This document shows, piece by piece, positions 22,416 through 30,861 of a stretch of DNA of 64,000 nt. Location: assembly GCF_006974105.1 (NCBI RefSeq), contig NZ_CP036282.1:2294001-2358000 (forward strand), given 5' to 3'. Under the pieces are notes generated by a model. It was not told where the DNA came from, ran no database searches, and saw nothing but the letters and a program-made list of their open reading frames with translations. Source of the DNA: Rhodoferax aquaticus. GTDB taxonomy: Bacteria > Pseudomonadota > Gammaproteobacteria > Burkholderiales > Burkholderiaceae_C. The translations under genes were made by a program, and so were the position numbers. Position 1 is the first letter of the stretch. Each line of letters starts with the position of its first letter.

Positions 22416-23814
22416 TTCAACGCCTCAGACCGCAGCTGTTCACACTTTTTATGCGCCACAAGCCTGGGTGGGTGGCGCGTGGGCCCAACAGGTGCTGCTG
22501 CGTGTCGATGCGCAAGGCCATTGGTGCGAGATTACGCCCAACGCGCAGGCAGAGCAGGGCGCAACCGTGTTGCCTGGGCCGGTGTTGCCCGGTGTGGTCA
22601 ACGCCCACAGCCATGCGTTTCAACGCGCGATTGCGGGGCTCACCGAGCGCAAAAGCACCGGTGCCGCGCACGCCAGTGACGACTTTTGGAGCTGGCGCGA
22701 CCGCATGTACTCGGCCGCCTTGCGCATCAGCCCCACGCAGCTAGAGCACATTGCCACCCAGCTGTACACCGAGTTGCTGGCCGCAGGCTACACCCAGGTC
22801 TGCGAGTTCCATTACCTGCACAACCCAGTGGACGCCAGTGCCATCGCACAGCCTTTGGATATGTCTTTGGCCTTGGTGCGGGCGGCCCAAAAGGTGGGCT
22901 TGGGGCTGACCTTGTTGCCCACCTTGTACATGCGCTCTGGCTTTGGCGCGCAGGGTTTGCGGGCGGACCAACGCCGCTTTGCCTCCACGCCTGACAGCTT
23001 GTTGCGTTTGGTGCAAGACCTGCAAGTGCATACGCAAGAGATGCCGCTGGTGAACGTGGGGGTAGCGCTGCACTCCCTGCGTGCAGCCAGCCCTGATGCC
23101 ATTCAAGAAGTGGCAGCCCATGCCGCCCAAGAGGCCTTGCCTGTGCACATTCACATTGCCGAGCAAACCCAAGAAGTGCAAGACTGCCTGGCCCATACGG
23201 GCCAGCGCCCCATTGAATGGCTGCTAAACCACCACGCACTCAACAGCCGTTGGAACTTGGTGCATGCCACCCACACCACGCAAGCGGAGTTGCAGGGCGT
23301 GGCAGCCAGTGGTGCAAGCATTGTGATTTGCCCCAGCACCGAGGCCAACTTGGGCGACGGTGTGTTTGACTACCTGGGTTACACACAGGCCCAAGGCACC
23401 TGGTCCATAGGGTCTGACAGCCATGTCACGCGCAGTTGGAGCGAAGAGTTGCGGCTGTTGGAATACTCTCAGCGCCTCACCCAACGCAAGCGCAATGTGG
23501 CGGCCCAAGCGGCACCTGCGGACTGCCTCAGCACGGCTGGCGCATTGTTCGACGCGGCGTTAGGCGGTGGAACTGGGGCCAGCGGGCAAGCTTTGGCTGG
23601 CATCGCGCTGGGGCAGCGCGCTGACTTTCAGGTCTTGGACAGCCATGCGCCAAGCTTGCTAGGGGTACCGGTTGACTACGTGCTTGACGCAACCCTATTC
23701 TCCAGCCCGGATACACGTCCTGCCGCGGTCTATGTGGCGGGCAAGCTGGCTGTCAACCAGAGCACGGATACAGCCGACCACTACCTTGCGGCCATGCGTG
23801 CCCTGTGGGTTTGA
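22405..23814 (+). CDS. hutF: formimidoylglutamate deiminase HutF
   Basis: 469 residues, amidohydrolase superfamily. It deaminates N-formimino-L-glutamate to N-formyl-L-glutamate, feeding HutG. The metal-binding VNAHSHAFQRAIAGLTE segment near residue 70 is the HutF signature. Later ligands are in VHIHIAEQTQEV and LVHATHT, with the Asp in SIGSDSHVTRSWSEELRLLEY. I chose MPLDSTPQT as start because the catalytic domain homology begins shortly after; longer reading is antiparallel-free but lies within hutG in another frame. It is the last gene of the rightward hut unit. Confidence 0.94.
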   Translation: MPLDSTPQTAAVHTFYAPQAWVGGAWAQQVLLRVDAQGHWCEITPNAQAEQGATVLPGPVLPGVVNAHSHAFQRAIAGLTERKSTGAAHASDDFWSWRDRMYSAALRISPTQLEHIATQLYTELLAAGYTQVCEFHYLHNPVDASAIAQPLDMSLALVRAAQKVGLGLTLLPTLYMRSGFGAQGLRADQRRFASTPDSLLRLVQDLQVHTQEMPLVNVGVALHSLRAASPDAIQEVAAHAAQEALPVHIHIAEQTQEVQDCLAHTGQRPIEWLLNHHALNSRWNLVHATHTTQAELQGVAASGASIVICPSTEANLGDGVFDYLGYTQAQGTWSIGSDSHVTRSWSEELRLLEYSQRLTQRKRNVAAQAAPADCLSTAGALFDAALGGGTGASGQALAGIALGQRADFQVLDSHAPSLLGVPVDYVLDATLFSSPDTRPAAVYVAGKLAVNQSTDTADHYLAAMRALWV

Positions 23815-23871
23815 TTGCTCCTCTTTTGGGAGCAATCTACGCAATAGGGATGGGCGCTAGGGGCTAGATTT
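23813..23871 (+). repeat. dispersed repeat copy with hairpin after hutF
   Basis: GATTGCTCC-loop-GGAGCAATC (23813-23837) forms a 9-bp stem overlapping the hutF stop. It is followed by CTACGCAATAGGGATGGGCGC-TAGGGGCTAGATTT, which aligns with the hutD copy. The hairpin could act as a weak terminator, but no long T-run follows. The right end runs into the 3' end of the next, convergent gene. Confidence 0.5.
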
Positions 23872-24450
23872 GGCTGTGCGGCCTATCGTCAGGACCGCTT
23901 GCATACCCGCTGCCTCCGCGTCGGTGGTGGTGCTTGCAAAGGCCCAACCTTGGGTGGCTTCTGATTTCGAGACAAAGTACACGACTTGCTTGAACCGAAT
24001 GCCCCCTTGGTCCACCTCTTTGTCCAGAATGCGCTGCACCGAGACACCGGGCTGGTTCATCCCTTGCAAGACCTTGTCAAACGTTTCACTGATGGTTTTG
24101 CTGTCAGCCCGTCGCCCCATTACTTGGCAGCGACCGTCTTCGTACAGCACCAAGGCTTGTTGGCTTATGGGGCCTAGGCTAACGTCCCAGACCGTGCCGA
24201 CCTGCCCCGCCAGCAACGCACTGGCGTAGGGCGGGTTGTGTTGAAAACCATAGGTCTTGGCCAAACCTTGGATGTCAGATGGCGAGCCAAAATGCGTGGC
24301 GCAGGTGTCCATCCAAAGCTTGCCGAGCAGCTTGGCCTGCTCTTCCCGGGAAGAATCATCGGTCTGCGCGGATACCGATGCGGCCATCGTCGTGAGCCAC
24401 AGTGCGCTGGCCAGCGCACAGACAAAGCGGCGGGTAGATGTGATATTCAT
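23857..24450 (-). CDS. secreted protein of unknown function
   Basis: 197 residues. A Sec signal peptide is clear: basic start, hydrophobic core (ALASALWLTTMAA) and a cleavage site after SVSAQ-type text, near residue 29. The mature part is about 168 residues with two Cys (in DTCATHFG and DGRCQVMG), which could form a disulfide. I do not recognise a named family. It is probably periplasmic, stands alone, converges with hutF and diverges from the lipocalin gene. Confidence 0.75.
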   Translation of the reverse strand: MNITSTRRFVCALASALWLTTMAASVSAQTDDSSREEQAKLLGKLWMDTCATHFGSPSDIQGLAKTYGFQHNPPYASALLAGQVGTVWDVSLGPISQQALVLYEDGRCQVMGRRADSKTISETFDKVLQGMNQPGVSVQRILDKEVDQGGIRFKQVVYFVSKSEATQGWAFASTTTDAEAAGMQAVLTIGRTAKSSP

Positions 24451-24613
24451 GTGGTTTTAGACCTTTTAGTAGGCAGGCAATGGAGACGTATTGGTGGCAC
24501 AACGCCACTATAGCCAAGGTGGGGCGGGGACATTGTTTCCGCCGAAGCGGCACGCGCGGTTTCCTAACGACAATCAAGACCTGATCATCAACGAACCTAT
24601 TTTCCCGGCGGTT

Positions 24614-25162
24614 ATGAACCCAATCTCCAGATACACATTCAATCGCCTGCTCATGCTGTGCCTTGCTGCTGCTTCGTGGACGGCCCAGGCCCAAGCGCCT
24701 GTGGGCAGCGTACCGGCGGTCGACTTGGCGCGTTACAGCGGTCAGTGGTTCGAGCTGGCCAGTTTTCCGATGTTCTTCCAACGAAACTGTGTGGGTGACA
24801 CGACGGCTGAGTACACCGCCCTGGCAGATGGCGCTATCGAAGTGCACAACCGCTGCCGCACAGAGAGCGGATTCAATGAGGCCACCGGACGGGCAACTGT
24901 CGTTCCTGGTTTTGGCAATGGCCGCCTGAAGGTATCGTTCTTTTGGCCCTTCAAAGCGGACTATTGGATTGTGGGTTTGGACCCCCAGTACCGCTGGGCC
25001 GTGGTGGGTAATCCCAACCGCAAGTACCTATGGATTCTGTCGCGCACGCCCCAGTTGCCCGCTGAGCTTTTGGCCAACGCGTTGGCAGCCGCCCAGGCCC
25101 AAGGCTATGACCTCACGCAGCTCAAATACACCCTACATGGCGGAGCTAGCGCAGCGCCCTAA
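24614..25162 (+). CDS. lipocalin family protein (Blc-like)
   Basis: 182 residues. A signal peptide (LLMLCLAAASWTAQAQA) is followed by the lipocalin motif 1, YSGQWFELASFP, containing the invariant G-x-W. Family segments also include a conserved Cys (FQRNCVGDT), a second Cys (VHNRCRTESG), FFWPFKADYWIVGLD and RKYLWILSRTP. Bacterial lipocalins bind lipids or hydrophobic ligands in the envelope. E. coli Blc is a lipoprotein; here no lipobox Cys follows the signal, so it is probably soluble in the periplasm. I started at MNPISRY because the signal peptide begins there. It converges with the AraC gene with a 2-nt gap. Confidence 0.9.
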   Translation: MNPISRYTFNRLLMLCLAAASWTAQAQAPVGSVPAVDLARYSGQWFELASFPMFFQRNCVGDTTAEYTALADGAIEVHNRCRTESGFNEATGRATVVPGFGNGRLKVSFFWPFKADYWIVGLDPQYRWAVVGNPNRKYLWILSRTPQLPAELLANALAAAQAQGYDLTQLKYTLHGGASAAP

Positions 25163-25164
25163 CG

Positions 25165-25986
25165 CTAGAACGCTTGCAGCGTGTCACTGGCTTTGGTTTG
25201 GAAACTGCTAGGCGGCTGACCCATGGCGGCTTTGAACATGGCGCTAAAGGCACTGTCACTGGCGTAACCGGTGGCCGCCGCTACATGTCCGATGGACATG
25301 CCTTTGGCCAGCATGGGCAAGGCGTGCGCCAAGACGGCTTGCTGTCGCCACTGCTGAAAGCTGGTCGATAATTCGGTGCGAAACAGGCGTGCCACTGTGC
25401 GCTCGCTAGCGCCTATGTCGACCGCCCACTCCGACAGGGTGGCGCGTTCAGCGGGCGCTGCCAGTATGGCCTCGCACAATGCCCGTAAGCGCTTGTCTCG
25501 GGGGAGTGGTACCCCCAGCGCCTGCGCGGGGGCGCGGCCTAGCTCATTGCTTGCCAGCGTCATCAACGCCTGCTCGCGTACGCCGGATTCTGGTTCAGCT
25601 AGGGCCTGGATAAGCTCACGCAGCAAACTCGATACGACCAAGACGCGACTTGACTCCCAGCCGGGTGGCATGGCGGTGCTATGAAAGTCAACCGTGCGCA
25701 TCTCCGCGGTTTCCAGCACCGTGACGGTGTGCTCCACGTTGGGTGGTATCCACACGGCGCGGGTCGGCGGCACGATGTAGGTGGTCTCTAGTGCGCCCTG
25801 TTTAACGCTTACTTGCATCAGCCCGTTCCCGCAGCACGACAGTTGGGCCCACGGGTGCTGGTGGGGGGTGACGTGCGTGTCCATTTGCAAGGGCCGGGCT
25901 CGGCAGCGGACGGGCCTTTGCAAGGTAGGCGCACGGTCGTGGCGGCTGTCAAAACTGACCGGATTGAGCTTTTTGGCGGGTTTCAT
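25165..25986 (-). CDS. AraC-family transcriptional regulator
   Basis: 273 residues. An N-terminal cupin-type sensing domain (HVTPHQHPWAQLSCC, then IVPPTRAVWIPPNVEHTV) is followed by a C-terminal double helix-turn-helix (ASERTVARLFRTELSTSFQQW, then IGHVAAATGYASDSAFSAMF). I chose MKPAKKLNP because it leaves 105 bp for a divergent promoter. No clear Shine-Dalgarno is visible. It diverges from the MFS gene at 26092, so it probably controls that transporter; E. coli NimR/NimT have a comparable cupin-AraC plus MFS arrangement, but I do not claim orthology. The inducer is unknown. Confidence 0.87.
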   Translation of the reverse strand: MKPAKKLNPVSFDSRHDRAPTLQRPVRCRARPLQMDTHVTPHQHPWAQLSCCGNGLMQVSVKQGALETTYIVPPTRAVWIPPNVEHTVTVLETAEMRTVDFHSTAMPPGWESSRVLVVSSLLRELIQALAEPESGVREQALMTLASNELGRAPAQALGVPLPRDKRLRALCEAILAAPAERATLSEWAVDIGASERTVARLFRTELSTSFQQWRQQAVLAHALPMLAKGMSIGHVAAATGYASDSAFSAMFKAAMGQPPSSFQTKASDTLQAF

Positions 25987-26091
25987 GGGGAGGAGGGTGC
26001 CAGTTGCTGCACAACGGGCTTTGTCTGATATTCGCTGATTATTGTCTAAGTGTAGAGATTCAACACGCGACTGCTTTCGTACCATTGGGGC

Positions 26092-27312
26092 ATGACTACC
26101 GCAACTCTTACCCACGCGCCTTCGGTTCCTATGAAAGACGATGCCATTGTGATTGGCCTCGTGGGCTTGGCCCACGCAGCGTCTCACTTCGGCCACTTGC
26201 TGCTGCCCTTGATGTTTCCTGTGTTTATGCAGGAGTTTGGTCTGAGCTACTCTCAGCTTGGCTTGTTGATGACGACATTCTTTGTCGTCTCAGGCCTTGG
26301 CCAAGCGGGCGCAGGGTTTGTGGTGGACCGCTTGGGCGCAAGACCTTTGTTGTTTTTGGCCTTGGGCATCTTTGCGCTCGCGTGTGTGTTGGCGTCCGCA
26401 GTCAGCGGCTATGTGGGTTTGTTGTGCGTAGCGGCGCTAGCCGGACTTGGCAATGCGACCTTTCACCCGGTGGACTTCACCATTTTGAACCAACGGGTGT
26501 CCCCCGCACGTTTGGGCTACGCCTTTAGCGCGCATGGGTTGACAGGCAACTTGGGGTGGGCGGCTGCCCCAGTGTTCTTTGCCGGCGTGGGAAGCCTTGT
26601 GGGTTGGCGTCAAGCCTATCTGGCGGCAGCGGTGATGTACGTGGGCGTGTTGGTTTTGCTCTTGGTGATGCGCAGCCGCTTGGCCACTCAAGTGGCGCCG
26701 CGCAACACGGATCAGCATGCGGAACATGAATTGGCCTTTATGAAGCTGCCGGTGGTGTGGTGGTGCTTTGGCTTCTTTTTGCTCTCCACCATGACCTTGG
26801 CGGTGATCCAGAGCTTTTCCATCTCGATTTTGAAGGCCATGTACAAGGTACCCATTGAGTCGGCCACGCTCATGCTCACGGCCTATATGTTGTGCGGTGC
26901 CGTCGGTATGTTTGTTGGAGGTTTTGTCGCAGCCAGGGTAGAGAACAGCGACCGCGTGGTGGCATGGGCCATGGCTGCGGGTGCTGTGCTACTGGCTTTG
27001 TGCGGCACGGGCTACCTAGGCGCTAGCGCGACCATGGTGGTCTTGGCCGCCACTGGCTTTGCAGTAGGCATTGGTGGACCTTCGCGCGACATGATGATCA
27101 AGAAAGCAACGCCCAAGGGCGCAACTGGTCGTGTGTATGGGCTGGTGTACTCCGGGCTCGACACGGGGTTCGCCATCTCTCCGATTGTGTTTGGCGTCTT
27201 TATGGACAAGGGTTGGTATGGTGCAACTCTGCTTGGCGCTGCCTTGGTCTTGCTGTTGAGCGTGGTGGCAGCCTTGGGAGTTGGGCAACGTACGCAGCGC
27301 AAGCGCGTGTAA
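26092..27312 (+). CDS. MFS transporter
   Basis: 406 residues, about 12 hydrophobic segments. The early text (VGLVGLAHAASHFGHLLLPL, then FGLSYSQLGLL) resembles the fosmidomycin-resistance (Fsr) branch of the major facilitator superfamily. The cytoplasmic loop 2-3 motif is seen as GAGFVVDRLGARPLL, and a Pro/Gly-rich helix follows (FHPVDFTILNQRVSPARLGYAF). The substrate cannot be read from the sequence. An alternative start is the Met 13 codons in. It is transcribed divergently from the AraC regulator and ends before a shared terminator with the next gene. Confidence 0.88.
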   Translation: MTTATLTHAPSVPMKDDAIVIGLVGLAHAASHFGHLLLPLMFPVFMQEFGLSYSQLGLLMTTFFVVSGLGQAGAGFVVDRLGARPLLFLALGIFALACVLASAVSGYVGLLCVAALAGLGNATFHPVDFTILNQRVSPARLGYAFSAHGLTGNLGWAAAPVFFAGVGSLVGWRQAYLAAAVMYVGVLVLLLVMRSRLATQVAPRNTDQHAEHELAFMKLPVVWWCFGFFLLSTMTLAVIQSFSISILKAMYKVPIESATLMLTAYMLCGAVGMFVGGFVAARVENSDRVVAWAMAAGAVLLALCGTGYLGASATMVVLAATGFAVGIGGPSRDMMIKKATPKGATGRVYGLVYSGLDTGFAISPIVFGVFMDKGWYGATLLGAALVLLLSVVAALGVGQRTQRKRV

Positions 27313-27330
27313 AGCGAACGCGATGAGCCA

Positions 27331-27360
27331 AAAAAAAACGGCCACTAGGGCCGTTTTTTT
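27331..27360. terminator. bidirectional intrinsic terminator
   Basis: A-run, then ACGGCC-ACTAG-GGCCGT, then T-run: an 11-bp stem including the A/T flanks and a 5-nt loop. It lies between the convergent MFS and nitronate monooxygenase-like genes. Its last 2 nt overlap the stop codon of the latter, so it serves both. Confidence 0.9.
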
Positions 27361-28612
27361 ATTCCTGCATCTCAGGCAGCGCGACCTGGTTGTCGGTGCT
27401 GAATTGGTAGTCTTTGAAGATGTGCTCCGCCGTCAGCAACTGGTAGCGGCCATCCGCAAGTTTGTGCGTGGTGTCTTTCAGGCGGTAGGTGTAATGGCCG
27501 CACGTCCAGCAGTTGAAGTTGCGCATATGCGTGCACAGGCAAGTTTTCTCCTTGACCGATAGAGTCTTGAGGTCAGGGTGAATAGCCACTTCGGCGTTGT
27601 AGGCCGTGATGTAGGCACAGCCGCCGTTGCCGTCTAGCAAATAGCCGTAGGCCTCGCAGTTGGGGCGAATCCCTGCACCAATGGCGGGCGTGCTTTTGAG
27701 CATGCGCATGGGGTAGCCGGTGGGCGACAAGGTGTTGACCACAATGTCTTCTTCGCTGGCGCGGAAGTACTCTTGCTGCACCTTTTCAGGCAAGCCGCAT
27801 TCTTTGGCCACTGTGAACCGAGTAGCGACTTGCACGCCGCCGCAGCCCATTTCCAAGAACTTGACCGCATCGGTACCCGTGAAGATGCCGCCCGCTGCAA
27901 TCACGGGGATGTCTAGCTTCTCGGTCTTGATGTATTCCACCACCTCGGCGCAGATGGTGGCCAAATCGTACTGGGCCCAGTCCATGCCAAAGCCCAAATG
28001 CCCGCCAGCCAAGGGGCCTTCCACAATCACGTAGTCGGGTAAGCGGTTCAGGCGTGCGTTCTTGCGCAAGAAGAGTTGCAGCGCACGCACAGAAGACACG
28101 ATGATGCCCAGCTTGGCGTCTCTGAAACGCGGGTGGTCAGCAATCAACCCAAAGGAGCCCAAATGCAAGCCGGCGCTTAGGGTGATGCCGTCAATGCCAG
28201 CATCGAGGGCGGAGGCCATGCGCACCTGCAAGGTCTCACGCGGACCATTCATGGTCAGCTTTTCCATGCAGTTCACAAAGATCAAGCCATCGCCTTGCTT
28301 GGCTTGCATGGTCGCAGCCACGTGGCGGCGTGTGGCGTCGGCAAGTACCTCCAGGTCAAACTTGATGATGGACTTGTCGGAATTGTCGATATTGTGTTTG
28401 TAGAACTTGGTTTTGTCTTTGACAAAGCTGGTGTCAAAACGTCGGTCTGACACGTCATTCACCATGGCGTCGGAAATATGGCCAATGCCGCCCAAGCGCG
28501 CGGCTTCCAAAGCCAGTTCGGCGGTGGAAATGTCCACGCCCATGCCGCCAATCATGATCGGTACATATTCTTTGTTGCCGAACTTCAGGCGGAAATCATC
28601 TACACGTTTCAT
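27359..28612 (-). CDS. nitronate monooxygenase-like FMN oxidoreductase
   Basis: 417 residues, TIM-barrel flavoprotein of the nitronate monooxygenase/2-nitropropane dioxygenase superfamily. Visible segments: PIMIGGMGVDIS at the N-terminus, the phosphate-binding AGGHLGFGMD and PVIAAGGIFTGTDAVKFLEMGCGGVQVATRF. The barrel is followed by an unusual tail with a Cys cluster, TCLCTHMRNFNCWTC (C-x-C-x7-C-x2-C), plus further Cys at RPNCEAYG and GGCAYI. That tail is absent from the short nitronate monooxygenases and may bind metal or an iron-sulfur cluster (inference). The ATG at 28612 follows AAGGAAC; a TTG one codon earlier is possible. The true substrate is unknown. Confidence 0.8.
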   Translation of the reverse strand: MKRVDDFRLKFGNKEYVPIMIGGMGVDISTAELALEAARLGGIGHISDAMVNDVSDRRFDTSFVKDKTKFYKHNIDNSDKSIIKFDLEVLADATRRHVAATMQAKQGDGLIFVNCMEKLTMNGPRETLQVRMASALDAGIDGITLSAGLHLGSFGLIADHPRFRDAKLGIIVSSVRALQLFLRKNARLNRLPDYVIVEGPLAGGHLGFGMDWAQYDLATICAEVVEYIKTEKLDIPVIAAGGIFTGTDAVKFLEMGCGGVQVATRFTVAKECGLPEKVQQEYFRASEEDIVVNTLSPTGYPMRMLKSTPAIGAGIRPNCEAYGYLLDGNGGCAYITAYNAEVAIHPDLKTLSVKEKTCLCTHMRNFNCWTCGHYTYRLKDTTHKLADGRYQLLTAEHIFKDYQFSTDNQVALPEMQE

Positions 28613-28797
28613 CAAGTTCCTTTAGGTCCTCAGGGCTGACTGCGACACGCTCGGCACTGCGCGCAAGCGTGTCCAGTGCTTGCCTGCACACGATAGGGGG
28701 CGTGCACGCAAAATTAGTGAGGAGCCTCTGATTTTTACACACCTCCATGACAAGGCTAAGACTGTGGGGATTTTGTTGAAGGTTTTTATGTGCGGGC

Positions 28798-29337
28798 TCA
28801 AGCACTTTTGCTAAGCCGGACCCGCCGACTTCCTGCATCAGTGCGGCCAATATGGTCTAGTGGCAACTCCGTGGTCGATTTAATGCTCTGCAAGACGATG
28901 TTGGAGCGAATGCTGCTCACCCCCTTGATGCGGGTGAGTCTGCGCAGCACCGAATCTGACAAATCGCTAAGACTAGCGGCCATGATTTGCAAAATGTAAT
29001 CGGATTCACCCGTCACAGAAAAGCACTCCAACACCTCAGGAAAGGCGGCTATTTCGCGCTCAAATGCCATGCCTTCGTCGCCACTATGCCGGGTCAAAGT
29101 GACGTAGGTCACGGCACGCACACCCAGCCCGATCAAAGTGGGGTCCAGTAAGGCCACTGACTTGCGGATGATGCCGCACGCTTGCAATCGCTGAATGCGC
29201 CGACTAACCTGTGAAGTTGACAGATGAATAAGCTCACCCAGCTGCTGATGGGTCGCATTGGAGTTCTTCTGAAGTGCAACTAAAAGGCTGATATCAAAGC
29301 GATCAAGCAGTAAATCATCAATATTTTGTGAATTCAT
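28798..29337 (-). CDS. Lrp/AsnC-family transcriptional regulator
   Basis: 179 residues. An N-terminal helix-turn-helix (ATHQQLGELIHLSTSQVSRRIQRLQACGII) is followed by the RAM effector domain (VLECFSVTGESDYILQIMAASLSDLSDSVLRRL). I chose MNSQNIDD as start because the DNA-binding domain begins a few residues later; upstream Met would overlap the divergent control region. It is transcribed away from hpd with 108 bp between starts, so it probably regulates hpd-phhB-phhA in response to an aromatic amino acid. About 185 bp between its end and the upstream flavoprotein gene hold no gene I can see. Confidence 0.92.
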   Translation of the reverse strand: MNSQNIDDLLLDRFDISLLVALQKNSNATHQQLGELIHLSTSQVSRRIQRLQACGIIRKSVALLDPTLIGLGVRAVTYVTLTRHSGDEGMAFEREIAAFPEVLECFSVTGESDYILQIMAASLSDLSDSVLRRLTRIKGVSSIRSNIVLQSIKSTTELPLDHIGRTDAGSRRVRLSKSA

Positions 29338-29445
29338 GCGCAAATTATGTACGATGTAGGCCGTTTGACCACGATGTTGCACACACGGTGCATGCCTTGT
29401 TCACCACAATACTGGTTTTACAAAACCGCTTTGAGGAGACGATAA

Positions 29446-30522
29446 ATGGCTGATTTGTTTGACAACCCGATGGGGCTGATGGGCTTTGAGTTTGTGGAGT
29501 TCGCGTCTCCTGTGCCCGGAGTTTTGGAACCTATTTTTGAAAAAATGGGTTTCTCCTTGGTGGCTAAGCATCGCTCCAAAGACGTGGATTTGTACCGCCA
29601 AGGGCAGATCAACTTCATCGTGAACCGTGAACCCCGTAGCGAAGCCTATTACTTTGCCAAAGAGCATGGCCCAAGTGCCTGCGGCATGGCATTTCGTGTG
29701 AAGAACTCCAAAACCGCATATGCCCGCGCCTTGGAGTTGGGTGCACAACCCATTGAAATGGCCACAGGCCCTATGGAACTGCGCTTGCCCGCCATCAAAG
29801 GCATTGGCGGTGCATCTTTGTACCTGATTGACCGTTTTGAAGATGGGCAGTCGATTTACGACATCGACTTTGAGTTTTTGGAAGGTGTAGACCGCCACCC
29901 CGTAGGCCATGGCCTGCAAATCATTGACCACTTGACCCACAACGTACACCGTGGTCGCATGACCTACTGGGCAAACTTCTACGAACGCCTGTTCAATTTC
30001 CGCGAAATTCGTTACTTCGACATCAAGGGCGAGTACACCGGCCTGACTTCCAAGGCGATGACGGCACCCGATGGGAAAATCCGTATCCCATTGAATGAGG
30101 AAGCATCTAACACCGTAGGCCAAATTGAAGAATTTTTGATGAAGTTCAACGGCGAAGGCATCCAGCACATTGCACTGATGACCGATGACCTGATCACGAC
30201 CTTGGACAAAATCAAAGCGGCAGGTATCCCACTCATGACGGCACCGCCTGCAACCTACTACGAGATGCTGGAAGACCGTCTGCCTGGGCACGGAGAAGAC
30301 GTGCAAGCTTTGCAATCACGCGCCATTTTGTTGGACGGTGCCAGCGACGGCAAAGACCGACGCTTGCTCTTGCAAATTTTCTCCGAAACCTTGTTGGGCC
30401 CTGTTTTCTTTGAGTTCATCCAACGCAAGGGGGATGATGGCTTTGGTGAGGGTAACTTCAAGGCTCTGTTTGAGTCCCTAGAGCGTGACCAGTTGCGCCG
30501 CGGTGTGTTGCAAGCGGCGTAA
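29446..30522 (+). CDS. hpd: 4-hydroxyphenylpyruvate dioxygenase
   Basis: 358 residues, vicinal-oxygen-chelate dioxygenase. It converts 4-hydroxyphenylpyruvate to homogentisate in tyrosine degradation. The Fe(II) ligands are visible: His in IIDHLTHNV (second domain), His in [11 protein letters not shown], and Glu in [20 protein letters not shown]. The N-terminal VOC half ([24 protein letters not shown]) is structural. GAGGAG lies 8 nt before the ATG. It starts the hpd-phhB-phhA run. The downstream enzymes of homogentisate breakdown (hmgA, fahA) are not in this window. Confidence 0.96.
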   Translation: MADLFDNPMGLMGFEFVEFASPVPGVLEPIFEKMGFSLVAKHRSKDVDLYRQGQINFIVNREPRSEAYYFAKEHGPSACGMAFRVKNSKTAYARALELGAQPIEMATGPMELRLPAIKGIGGASLYLIDRFEDGQSIYDIDFEFLEGVDRHPVGHGLQIIDHLTHNVHRGRMTYWANFYERLFNFREIRYFDIKGEYTGLTSKAMTAPDGKIRIPLNEEASNTVGQIEEFLMKFNGEGIQHIALMTDDLITTLDKIKAAGIPLMTAPPATYYEMLEDRLPGHGEDVQALQSRAILLDGASDGKDRRLLLQIFSETLLGPVFFEFIQRKGDDGFGEGNFKALFESLERDQLRRGVLQAA

Positions 30523-30539
30523 GCAAGGCCGCATTCACC

Positions 30540-30848
30540 ATGCACAAGCTCACCTCCTTGGAGATTACGCAGGCTTTGGCATCTTTGGCGCAGTGGCGCC
30601 TGGATGCCGACAAAGGCGCAATCACCCGCGACTACCAGTTTGCCGACTTCGCCCAAGCTTTTGGGTTTATGGCGCAGGTAGCGATTGCCTCTGAAAAACG
30701 CAACCACCACCCTGAGTGGTTCAATGTGTACAACAAAGTCCGCATCACCTGGACCACCCATGATGTTCAAGGCTTGAGCAGCAACGATGTGGAGATGGCC
30801 ACGCTGTGTGACAACGCGTTTGCAGCGATACGCGGCGCTGCCGCATAA
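30540..30848 (+). CDS. phhB: 4a-hydroxytetrahydrobiopterin dehydratase (PhhB)
   Basis: 102 residues, pterin-4a-carbinolamine dehydratase. It regenerates the pterin cofactor used by phenylalanine hydroxylase. Family text: AQWRLDADKGAITRDYQFADFAQAFGFM and the active-site segment EKRNHHPEWFNVYNKVRITWTTHD, including the conserved His pair and Trp. The gene lies 17 nt after hpd and 13 nt before phhA, which fits its role as the cofactor partner of PhhA. Confidence 0.94.
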   Translation: MHKLTSLEITQALASLAQWRLDADKGAITRDYQFADFAQAFGFMAQVAIASEKRNHHPEWFNVYNKVRITWTTHDVQGLSSNDVEMATLCDNAFAAIRGAAA

Positions 30849-30861
30849 GCGAGGTAGCAAG

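Noticed and set aside
28596..28850. Reading frame of 84 codons on the minus strand between the flavoprotein and AsnC-type genes
   Set aside because: It overlaps both genes, has no recognisable domain and no ribosome-binding site.
29401..30315. 304-codon open frame opposite hpd
   Set aside because: Antisense to a well-conserved enzyme gene and lacking a start signal or recognisable protein motifs.
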